Origin: Luscinia megarhynchos
Lineage: Eukaryota > Chordata > Aves > Passeriformes > Turdidae
Length of the DNA: 64,000 nt
Reading direction: 5' to 3'
NCBI GenBank assembly: GCA_034336665.1
Contig: CM067569.1
Location: 8,408,820 to 8,472,819 of the forward strand
Shown: piece after piece, positions 47,901 through 60,000 of the stretch
Position numbering within the stretch: position 1 is the stretch's first letter
Layout: each line of letters starts with the position of its first letter
Notes under the pieces: generated by a model
Databases searched by the model: none
Told to the model about the DNA's origin: nothing
What the model saw: only the letters and a program-made list of their open reading frames with translations
Position numbers and translations under genes: made by a program

Positions 47901-48077
47901 CTAATGACGTGACTTTGATGAAGACTGAATTACATCTTTAATCCAACTGGTGAATTTTGTCACCTGGGTATAAACTCCTGGCTTGTTTTTTAACCCACAT
48001 CCTTCACCCCAGCTCACAAGGCCATATACGTAGTAGGAGCCATTTTCTACACAGGTCAGTGGGCCTCCAGAATCTCC
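47901..48077 (-). CDS. HABP2: HABP2 exon 13: catalytic Ser and C-terminus
   Basis: Fifty-eight codons and a TAG stop (47901-47903). Starts [19 protein letters not shown], then VSWGEGCG and [11 protein letters not shown], ends SSSKSRH. Human reads [19 protein letters not shown]. The acceptor is ccttcatcag on the - strand. Confidence 0.97.
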   Translation of the reverse strand, partial: GDSGGPLTCVENGSYYVYGLVSWGEGCGLKNKPGVYTQVTKFTSWIKDVIQSSSKSRH

Positions 48078-51000
48078 CTGATGAAGGAAAGAACACATGT
48101 TCAAAGTGTGAAGCAAAATAGCAACCAAAATCAGAATGCTTTTCTCTCACCACAAGACTTTGAAGCTGTAATGGTGGTTTTTTCCTAACAGATGTACCAT
48201 CAGATGCTGCTTAGCCACTAAGTGGACTTGCAGTTCTGTCACCAGGTCAAATGATACCAGACTTTTTGGATTGTAAGTTTTCTTTTTTTTTTCCAGTCTG
48301 TGACATAAATCTGACAAGGTCACATGAAATTTCCCAGGCATGAAAGTCCCAGGAATTCAGAGCCTGAACTCACAAAGATAAAGATGTGATCTCTGGCATA
48401 AATGAAAACTTAAGCTGTCTCACACTACTCAAAATAGCCTTTTTCTGAGTTGCTTGGTCTCATTTTTTTTTCTTTTGTTTTATTTCTGATTTCTATTGCA
48501 AAATATGCTTTACAGTGGTAATTTGCACCTTAGGAAGTGTTGTTCAAACTGTTTCCTGCCTTTCAATGGTAATAGTATGAACTTGTTTCACATTTGTGTT
48601 AGCTGTAATGAAAAGAAACATCAATACTGACTCCCTGCAAGTCTTAGCTCTGATAGTGAAAATCAGATTAGAATTGGCATTCAAGGTAGAGGCCATAACA
48701 AAACTGAGGGGGAAAAGAGCAATTTTTCAGGTTATTGTGACAAACTGCCTCAGAAGCCAAGCTTTCCAGACTGGTCTCTCGATTCCACAGATCCTGTAGG
48801 TGACAGTGGCAATATTAGCTCTAAGGATGTACAGCTCAAAGTGTACTGCAGACAGGCTGTTGAAATACACTGATGTGAGAACAGATACATGTGCAGCACA
48901 CTGCCAAAGCTCTGCACAGCCTGACTCTTTACACAAAAAATTAGTGTTCAAGTAGAGAAAAAGCAACAGACCGAACAAGAATCGATTCCGGGTTTCCGAA
49001 GTCTCCCTGCACAAAACATGCTGTCATCCAGTGAGCTGTCGTGGAGTTTGGGTTCATTGCACCTCTTCTGTGAAATCAGCTTGACATTGGCATCTAACAG
49101 CTGATGGGATGAGTCATCTATGGGATGTGCACCAAGAAAATGGAGTCACTTTCTTCCCATTCCTGTTATGTATTGTCTTTTATTCAAAATATGAGCTTGC
49201 TTGACAAACAGATGGGATGGGGGAAGAGCAGGGGGATGCATGTGCTAGTCTGGGATTGAAAGAACTATCCTGAAATAAGTTTCCAATGAGCAGGAGCCTG
49301 GAGCTTCACTCAGGACAGAGTTGTTGCCTGAATAAAAGTGAAGTCAGGTATTCAGAATTTGGCTCCAATCTCCCTGTGTAATCCTGCTTTTCCAAGGTGC
49401 TGGTTGTCTGCAGCTCCCAGAGGTCCCCATGGGACTTTCAGCTGCTCAGCAGTTCTCAGACTGGTACTATTAGATGCTTTAACATGCAAGCTAATGAAAC
49501 AGATGAAAACTGAAAATCATACAATATTTAAGGGCAATGATTAATTACAGTGAATCTAAAGACATAACTTGACATCTAAAGGCAATAGCCTTAGTTTCAA
49601 AGCACTACATCTGTAGATAATTAAAGGTGGTTTATAAGTTTGGTTCTGCTAGAGTTTCAGGAAATATTCCATTTCTCCAGTGATTTCCTGAAATGCTAAT
49701 AATAGTTCTGCTCAAAGAAGGAATCATCTAGTTTGAACACGTACAGGGTACTTGATATTCTTTGTTGGGGGGAAAAAACTCATAAAATCCCCCTTACCAT
49801 CTTTAAGGGAGGCTTTTTATTTGGAACTTTAAAAAAAATGTCCATTAAATTCTGTTGGTGCATTCTGATCAAATGAACACACTTGTCTCTTGTGGACTTC
49901 AATGGGAGTTATATCTGAAGAGAGAATTTGGTTCCATGTATTGGATCAGGCTGTATCAGTCACAAAGCACTAGGGCACCCACTGCAGCCTCAGTGACAGG
50001 TTTTCCTTCTGCTGCTTTACAGCAACACACCAAGCAGAACATGAGAAAATGCATTTTTCAGGAAATTACCATTATCTCTTTTTAAGCATAATAATTTCTC
50101 CCCTTAGGATTTACCATGGTCAAGAAAGGTTTTTGGATGGAGCTGGTTGAACTTGAAAAGCTTGGGATTTTTTTTTATTTTTCAGTATATCTGAAGGTCC
50201 AGATGCTGCTTCTGAAAAGCTTTATCCTACCCAATGGGCTGGAAAACCATTGAAAATTCCTGTCTTTCTTGGTCCTGTCTTGAAACACACAAGCTATACA
50301 ATATCCTCTCTTGATACTTCCTTCTGCAGCTGGCTTTGGATGAAAACATGACATGGAGAGTCAGGGAAAAAAAAAATGCATCAGGCATCTTATCAGAACT
50401 CTGACAGTCTGGTTGATTTAGCAGTTGGAGAATTCTGCTAATGAGTAATTTGCATGACACGTTTTAGCTGACCTTATTTTTGAATTCCATGTCTTGGTTT
50501 CACTAATGCCTTGGTCCTTATTTGGGTCTGGCAATTGCTACTGGAAGCAGCAGCCCACCTTGCCACCAAAATCCAGTTAGCCCACAGGTACCTGTCTCTG
50601 TCTCGCCCCATCCAGAAATGAAGCAGGAAGTCCCAGCAGGAAGGAAGAAGTCAGGGAGACACGCTGTTTTCACATACTTTGTTTCCACTGCACAGTAACC
50701 ATCAACAGACCGCAGTTTAACTAGTGCTGGAGAGGAGATAAACAATAACAAAATGTATTTGGAGCTAATTTTGATCCTTACTGTCAGCAGTTGTTACCAT
50801 GCCAAGCTGTGTGAACCAAACATTCCATTTGCCTCCCCGTGCTGGACCTGTTTTTGGCTTCTCCTACACAGTGACTTCTGCCTGCCCATCACAATTTACA
50901 TCCCAGGATTCAAATGGGTCTAGATCACAACTTGGCCTTAATATTTCCAGAGTATAGCCTCAATGAGAATTTTACATTGACTTTAGTGGGAGGGAGACAC

Positions 51001-54000
51001 TTCAAACAACAAAGGCTGGAGGTGAGCCACGAGAATATCAAATAAAGGATTTACCAATATCATTGTATAGGACATCCCCTTGTCTTTGTATTTGTCATGT
51101 AAAATTACTTCCACTGCATCGAATATTTGCTCATGATCCTCTTTCTTCTGGAGGTTTTGCTTTCCAAGGGATACTTGGATCTTTTTTACTGGTTCTCTGG
51201 AGAAAAAAAAAAGTAATTTATATACATTTATAGACATTTTTATATACATTTATAAACATTTTTTTATCAGTGGAGGTGCAAACCTGCACTTTTAGTAACA
51301 AGAAGTCAAGGTATTTCCTCCTGTTGTAGAGCTTGGCCAGAAAGATTTCCCTAAAACCATTATAGGAAGGCTTGGATAGGAAAGCAGTGGTGCTGGAAAA
51401 TACATGTGCTCTTAACTTGTTGCAACAGTGAAATAAAGTGATTTAAAGCTGCATGTACATGGTTTTCTCTGCATTTTAGGGCAGAGTAGCAGTGTGCACA
51501 CGGTTTATTGCTGTGGCAGTGATGACAAGTGGCAGCTGATGTAGCCATGGGAGTAGAGTTGCTTGCCATTGTCTGAGCATATTTAAAATCATCCATGTTG
51601 AAATGATTTCCAGTGTGCAATTTACCTTTTCCTAGGATGGTGGTTTCCAACTGATTCAACACAAATTTTGGAGGAAATGTAATATTCTAAGCTAGCTGAC
51701 ACAGAAAAAAAATTAAAGATAAGTGTATATTTTGCCTGTTTTGAAGAACTTAATTCTGCTGTAATATGTGATGTTGCTTATGGCATCCCAATATCCCCTG
51801 AGTTTTAAACAGAGTTCTTTTACACATCTCAAAATCTTACTATTTCCTCTTTTTTTCCTCTCACACAATTACCTCAGGTAATTTTATTTGAGTGAGGCCT
51901 AAGTTTACTATTTCAGCAAGCACCATTTTCAATCATATAAATATTTTTATGTATGCAGCCTTTTTTTTTCTTTCTGTCCACATATAAGTTTTCCTTTTGA
52001 TTGTATTCCCAGCAATCATTTTGATTGCAAATAATTTGGATACTAGCCTGCCTTTCCTAACCATCCTGATTTTCACACATTTATCTACCCTAATGATGGG
52101 ACATGCACCTACTCAAGGCAGTGGGCAGCAGTAAGAACCCAGCATGATTTGATTAGCACTCCACCACAGAAATGTTCCTTCCCATCTTTAGTCTGAATGT
52201 CCAGAAATGCCATCCAGGGATGTTTTCCAGCTGTAGCCTTGGATCCACCATAGATCTTCTTGAGTGTCCTACGAACTTCTGGCTGTCCACATGTTTGGAA
52301 TGTTTCAGGGGGCTCTGTAGGAGGTTCTGTTGGGGGCTCTTCATCTGCATTGGAAGAGACAGCAGGTGTATAATGTTAATATCAGACTGGAAGGGTTGAG
52401 CAACAGGGAGTCACCTGCTGCTCTAGACCACCTACATGCTGCCAAATCACTTGCCTCTAATTCTTTACCTGAGCAGGGTGAAACATCACAGTATTCCCAA
52501 TCCACTTCTTTATTTTTCCTGATGTAGCACCAGGGTTTTTCATCATCATCAGGATTCCTGAAGGGAACAGTTGAGAGAATCAGCCAGCAGGAATGGGGAA
52601 ATCTCCATGAAACTAGTGAAGGAGATGAAGATTCTTAAGGAGAAGCCTCATGCTTCTAACTGGGTAGGTGAACAAAGAAAATATTTCATAAGATTTGACA
52701 ATGAAGATGACTGAGGCATACAATACTGCCATATTACTGTTCCCATATCTATCTTAGCCATAAGAAAGATGTGGGAGTGGTTCAAAACAAAGACAGCTTC
52801 TGGAAGCCCCACATCAGCATGGTTAGAGAAGGCATCTCTAACATTCTGGTGTTTTATGGGCAGGCAGTGCCTAGAAAGACGTGAGATCTTAACACCATCA
52901 GTTTCTCAAATTCCTGAGCAGTTTGTCCTCAGGGATGCCTTTGACACTAGACTTCTACAGCTGCTTTTTAAAAATATTACCTGCAGAAGTTGTGTTCACC
53001 GAATGCCATGTGAGTCAGCATCCTCCATAAAGGCATTGAAAGGGTGGTCCAAGAGATGGTGGGAATTCCAGTGCAGGCAGGTCCTGCCATTTTCTGCTTG
53101 GTTCACTCTTCCTCTATACATGGAGGAGCCCTCTTCATAACAATCATCTGGCCCTGCAGAAAGACAATGCTCATAGGAAAATGCCTTTTGTGTTGTTCCT
53201 TGCTCAAAAGTGGTTCCTCTTCCTTCTCTTCCTTGTCCTACATTCATTGTATGGAGGATCAGAAGAACCTACTGGGCCAAGTAATTATGTTCCTTTTGTA
53301 TACAGGCCAGAAATTAGAATAATGTCCCAGCACCTGTCCACCTTCTAGCTTGATTAACTTCAAAGTGTCACCCATCAGGAAGCAGTCCCTTCAGCCTGGG
53401 GAGCCACAGGCTACTGGGCAGGCATCTTCACTACATCAGATTTTGAATGTTTAAGGAAAAACTGACATTTCTTCCCCTTGTGACGTGTGACCTGTGGGAA
53501 ATGTATGCTCCCTTATTATATACCAGTGGGACCTAGCCAAAGCACACTTAGAAAACACCAAGATGGGAACTGTTTCAAGCCCCTTTTCCAGCAGTGGCTG
53601 CAGATGTCAGGCTCTTCCTCTGACCCTCTCTCCTGGTGTAGTCAGGCTCTTGGAGCAGTGACAGGAGCACCACAGGATGCTACAGGGACAGCATCAGATA
53701 GTCTGGCTGCAGGGGCCAGCCCCTGGCTCCCAGGAGGTTCAGCTCTCCCCCTGAGGGGCTGTGACGTACCAATCTCGCAGAATCTCCCTCTGAAAGGTTC
53801 AGGGCACTCGCAGCTGAACTTTGATCTGTATCTGTTCCTTATGCAGGTGCCTCCATTTTTGCAAGGGTTTGGACTGCACTGTCTGGATGCTGTCAACGTG
53901 GAAAACACAGAACAGCCTGGTCAGTGTGCTGAACACTACACAGCCACTCACACGCCCAATGGAAACTGGGGACAGCTCCCACTCAGCCTGTTGGCTTTCA

Positions 54001-57000
54001 GTTCTCATGAAATCTCATAAAATGCATATCTCTGGGGTTTTTACCAGTGACTGAACCACCACCCTGCAAATCAAGCATAACTCATTGCCTCTAGACCCAT
54101 GGATGGCAGCTGTAGCATGACTAGGGCATGGTGATTCCCCACTGCAGGCTGGCCATGGTGCTGTCCCCACCACAGTCTGTGCCCAGCTGAATGCTCACCA
54201 CGCTGGCAGAAGGGTCTCTTGTAGGGAGGCTTGCAGCTGCACTTAAAATAGGGTGGGTATAATGTAATCAGGCAGTCACCAAAGTGGCAGTTCTTCTCCA
54301 GACACATGTCCTCCACTGTGGAAAACACACATAAAGTACATCATCAGCATTTGTGTGTGCACAAGAGCTGTGCCCTTGCAGGGATCATGGGAACATGAAG
54401 TACATCATCAACATTTGTGTGTGCACAAGAGCTGTGCATTTGCAGAGATCATGGGAACATGCCTTCCATTGACACTCCAAGGATGCTTTCATTTGGCAGG
54501 TGTGGACTTGGGATCTCACTTCTTGTTCACAGTATCTGTGGTAAAAAATCTGTGGTACCAATGAGCAGCTCCCCACTGCCCACCTTGCAGGGCATAGAAG
54601 AGCACTCTCCACTCCTGCAGTTTATTTTACTAGATGCTCTTTAGACAGACTTTGGCGTGGATGAGGTCCTAAGAACTGTGGATGTGACTGCTGTGGGCTG
54701 TCAGAACACTCAGCTCAGCAAACAGTGGGTTTATAAAGTTGCACCAGTAGCATTAACTGCCAAAATAAGGAGTGTAGGTTAGCAGAAGAGCCATTACCTT
54801 TCTCACACTTAGTCCCACCATATGGCTTGGGGCAGTGACAGATGAAGCCATTTCCTTTGGCTTCACAGATGCCATCGTTCTTGCAGGGGTTGGAGAAGCA
54901 TGAGTCTGCAGAGGTAAGGATGGAGATCTTTCAGCCTCTCAACTTTCATCACCTGCTTTTTCGTTTTGCATTCTGTGGTTGCCAGAGTCTCTCTTCCTGG
55001 CCACAGCATCCTTGTAACAAGTGCTGTGCTTATGCATCAACTCAGCACCCACAGGAGTGGTATGAGTTGCTGCAGAGTTTATTCCAAACCGCAGCAGCTC
55101 ACAGCTTTAGGTCTGGAGATCCTCTACTCTTCTTGTCCTATTACAGAGCAGTAATGTGGCAAGTCCCTTCCTTTGATCAGAGATAGATTTGCCTCTGTGG
55201 CATTGCCTCTGGCTGTCTGCCTACATTCACTGAGTCTGGAGTGATGTGGATTTGGCATTGTCGAGTTTGGAACATAGCATTAAATCTCTCCTGGAAAAGC
55301 CATCCACTGCCTATAGACTCTACCAAACCCCTGGGTGCCTCCAGAGAGCTGGCACCTGCTGAAAGTCACTTGTGTGCTGCTCCTTACACTGTGCTCAACA
55401 TCTCCCCTGCAGTGCAGGCTGCCAGGAGCAATTGGTATTGAAGACAGTCCAAAGTCAGCTCTCCTTGCTTTGTACCGGGGATAACTCAGGGAATGTTACA
55501 GGCAACTTCTCTGCCTCTCCTTTTGAGTCCCCTGAGCAATCTCAAGGATCCTTTCCTGTTCTCCTGAAGTTTAGCAAAACAAAAAAAGAAAAGGAAATAA
55601 AACCCCTGCAACTGATAAAAGAAGGACAAAAAAAAAAAAAAAAAAAAAAGAAACCTGCTCTACATTTGGTTCCTAGCATAAATACAGAACATATATCCTG
55701 TGAAAACAGCAATTACATCTTACAGTGTCTATAGACAAATAAGCCTGTGCTTTTTTGTAGTAGCAATCAGAAATGTTCTGCATGATCAGAATCCATCCTG
55801 TGAAACCTGGAGATAAAACACAAGATTCTTACAAGAGAAATACAAAGAAGAACACTGCAAACGATCCTCCTAACTCATCCCTTTGATGCAGGCATTTCGA
55901 GAGCAGACTGGCAGCCAGGCCTGCCACACTCATGCTTCAGGCAAAGGGTGGGAATTTCACCCCTTCCTTGTCTTCCTGCCCACCCCTGAGAGGTACCTTT
56001 GCTGGCAAAGAGGCCACCTAAAGATGTCTCGAGCCAGCTAATTTCCTCCCAGAGTTCCTGCTCGGGGTTGGTGTCCTGCTTCGGTTCTGTGTCATAGTAG
56101 TAGTCCTCATTGTCATCAGCCTCATCTGCAGGGAGGGGTGAGAAGGGAGTGAAGGAACAGAGGAATTACAACTGGAAGGAGACAAGTTGTGAGAGAAGTT
56201 ATCCCTGAGACAGACATTACTTTTCCCTTTCAGCTCATTTGGAATGCCAATGGGTTTAGTGACCTTCTTGAGGACACAAGATGCTATTCATCTCTTCCTT
56301 GGCACAGACAGAGCTCAGCTATGCTCAGCACGGGCACCTGAGCCCAGCTGGCCCTGGAGGATGCTGCTGAAGGGCCCTGGGGCTGTGGCTGCCCAGCTGG
56401 CTGCTGTGATGGTCGGGATGCCCAGAGGGGCTGCAGGCCAGGGCTCTCCAGGCATGAGGAGCTGCCCGTGTGGTACCACAGCCAGGGCAGACACTGAGGC
56501 TGCTACCTGCACTAAAGGAGATTCAGGTTCCTGTAAGAAGAAGGGATTTTCTTTGTCCAGCTGCTTTGCTGACCATCACCACCAGTGCTGCAGAATGAGG
56601 CAGGGCCCTCCCCAGCACAGGGACCCTGCTCTGTGTGGGGACACCAAGTCCCATCTTGAGAGCAGTCGTGGGGAGCAGAGAGTCCCAGGCACTGCAGGAC
56701 TTTGGGCCTTCTGACCCACAAAACAGCCTTGGAGGAGCAAGGGCCCAGCACTGCAGACACTGCTGAGCAGCCCATCCCTGCCTCTGCCAGCCCATGGCCT
56801 ACAGGAGCCAGTGTCCTCCCCTGGCAGGAGCCAGTGTCACCAGTGTCCTTCCCAGCATGAGCCAGTGTCCTCTCCCAGCAGGAACCACTGTCCTCTCCCA
56901 GCAGGAGCCAGTGTCCTCCCCAGCATGAACCAGTGTCCTCCCCAGCATGAGCCAGTGTCACCAGTGTCCTCCCCAGCATGAATCAGTGTCCTCCCCTGGC

Positions 57001-60000
57001 AGGAGCCACTGCCAGCAGTGTCCTCCCCTCAGGAGCCAGTGTCCTCCCCAGCAGGAGCCAGTATCACCAGTGTCCTCCCCAGTAGGAGCCAGTGTCTTCC
57101 CCAGCAGGAGCCAGTGTCCTCCCCAGCATGAACCAGTGTCCTCCCCATCATGAACCAGTGTCATCAGTGTCCTCCCCAGCATGAACCAGTGTCCTCCCCA
57201 GCAGGAGTCAGTATCACCAGTGTCCTCCCCAGCATGAACCAGTGGCCTCCCCAGCATGAGCCAGTGTTCTCCCCATCATGAACCAGTGTCCTCCCCAGTA
57301 GGAGCCAGTGTCCCAGTGGAGCCCAGGGGACCGTGCCTTGGCCAGCCATGCTGGGGTTTGATTAAAGAGAACTGGGGGCTCCTTGCACAGGTACAGCTCT
57401 TGCCAGTGGAAGCCACTGCAGTGTTTCAAAGACAAGCTATGGTAATGAGCAAAGCTAAGCTACGCACAGAGACTTTTTAAAAAGCTCTCCCCTAGGGCCG
57501 GACCGATGGCCCCATGGATAATGCTCTGCCTTGAACTGATTATCGACTGCATTATCTTAGTTTTCTCTCCTCATTCATTCACTTGCAGCCTTTATCTTTA
57601 TTCTTTCTTGGCTTCTGAAAAAAAGAAAGAAATTCAGAGTTTATACAATGGGTGTTTTATATTTCATATTAAAATAGAACCATCTTTTTTTTCTTTTTTT
57701 TTTTTTTTTTCTACATGCCAACTCTCGTTTCTCATGAAAAAAAAAATAGAGGAAAGTTTCACCTCATTTATTGCTATGTCAAGTCAAGACTCCTTTTCCT
57801 CAGCTCATTATTTCCACAGGAGCCGAGTCTCGACTATGTGCAAGTGTTGCAGAAGTGTACGCCTTGCTGAGGAACAGAAGGATCTTGCTGAAAGATAAGG
57901 ACATTGTCTACACTGAACAAAATTAAATTTAATGTGATGTAGTTAAGGAAGAAAAAACAAAAAGGAAGTTTTGCCTGAAATGCAGCCTCCAAGTTCACTT
58001 TGTTGGAGAGGAGATTTTGCAAATGACTTAAGGTTGAGGGAACTGTCTGAAGTAGTCTGATTTTGTATCCCCTGTTTATTTCCAGAATCTTAGAGGGACA
58101 TGCTGGCTTTTATTCCACCAATGCAGTCTGAAGGATGGGGTATCCCTTTTTCTGGAAAAATATACCTGCTAAAAGTTATGAAGGATGAAGAGGGGGGTGA
58201 TGGCTGTGAAAGGCAGACTGCAAACATGCCAGCATGCTTTACAGAGGCTGGTGAGAGCTCTCCTGAACCAACAGAGGGAAAATAAGTGCCCTGAATGAGC
58301 ACAAATAGCTAAGCCATTGTAGAATCATCTAGTTTTTAAACCATCTGCTTAATATGTGCTGTTAAGAAATGATGCTACCATCTCTTGATTTTTGTTTGGC
58401 ATGATTTCTCAGCAACAGATTAATCATTTGTTAAGAGCACTTATGTAATTACTTGGCGAGTTATGAAGTATTTTTAAGTTCAGCTCTTCTGTAAACAAGA
58501 TGGCCAAGATGTAATTCACATTTTGCAAGACCTGCTTCAGGTGGCTCTGAGAGGTTTGGGGGCACAATCCCCCATGTGCACTGATGGGGCAGTTTTGGGA
58601 GAGGCTATGGCACACCTGAGGCCAGTTTGGCACCCAGCAGCCCTCCAAGAGAGCAACTTCAGGTAGCCAGGGCTGAGGTAAAGCAGGCAACCCTGAGCAA
58701 CCCCCCCAAAGGGCTGGCAATTTCCACTTCAAGGAATTTAAAGGTCAAGGCATGGAGTTATGGGGGTGTGTGGAAAGGGGTCAGAAGATATCAGCAAACC
58801 CCATGAGGATATGGGAGTCAGGAAGCTGAGGTTACTGGCCAGGAGACCAGCCAAGGTGATGTAAGAGTGCAACAGATCTGAGAAATAATCAGTGTCCTGC
58901 TTTCCATTGCTATCCCTCTTCACAAAACTGAGAAACTGACACAGCTCCTACAGGTCACATGAGTGATGTTTCCCATCTCCCAGCTAATCTGTGTCATCTC
59001 CAGCTGCATGAAGCAGTGAAAAACAAAGACCAGAAAACTCCTCACTGGGGCTTACGATATCAAACTAAAATATGTCATCTTATTTATCACTGTTTTGACA
59101 CTAAGTAACTATTTGGCTTCCACATCTCTTATTTAAGAAGTGCTCCCATTCCATTTTTTTAAAATTATTCATAACAAGCCATAGGTTTAGTAAAGCAAAA
59201 ACAACACTTTTTTTTATCTGAGCACATAATTAAAGCACAAAGTCTGATACACTGGTTGATTTAAACATATTACTAAATCAGAGTGTTCGTTCTTTGTAAG
59301 TGCTGGAAAACCTTAACATGCTTTAAAAAAGCAGTGATCTGACATTTGTCACTGAAATGTGACTATTACATGAAATTAAATTAGACATCCTGCATGCAAA
59401 TTTTCAAAGAATAACTTTCCTCTGTGTAGTACAAAAAATCCCCCCATAATTGATAGACAGAGATTGACTTTTAAAGCTTCAAATCAGCTTTGAGGTCTGG
59501 GTGATCTTTTAAACTGCGCAAGCTTTCATCTGCAGTTTTTCACATTGCCAAGAGCTGTCAATCAAGCAATGGATTTCTGATCAATATCCCCTTGTTCATT
59601 AGCTTACACTGGCTCTCTGGTACAGAGAGAACAGATACCCCAACGCCGACAGTCACACTGTTTTCAAAACCTTCCCTGGATCAAGTGATGACTAATGTTC
59701 CAAGTGGGAAAGTGATGCATTACCATGCCATCGGGTGACCTGAATTGCCAGGTAACTTTGTTGGACTGCAGTTGTCAGGATGAGTGATGTGCAGAGTTAA
59801 AGCCTATTGCCAACACACATCAAGGGTGTCAGAAAGTACCCAGCATTTATTCCAGCTCTCTGAACCTCTGGAGACTGACTGAAATCTGGCCTAATTTAAG
59901 CAGGATGAGTTTTCCTACCACCCCCCTAAATACTTTTTGTCCCCAGCTCTGAGATTATTGCAGTGTTATTTTTATGAGGCTGAAATCCTGACTGTATTTT

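Noticed and set aside
50227..50460. [18 protein letters not shown] frame as the missing protease exon
   Set aside because: A far better match with correct phases was found at 48972-49117.
53487..54020. A 177-codon + strand open frame
   Set aside because: It runs antisense across HABP2 exon 6 and has no recognisable domain.
56512..57435. Repetitive - strand frames (GSCWGGHW type) and a 156-codon + strand frame at 56244-56714
   Set aside because: The first are the 22-bp minisatellite; the second lies in a GC-rich intron segment with few stops by composition and shows no domain.
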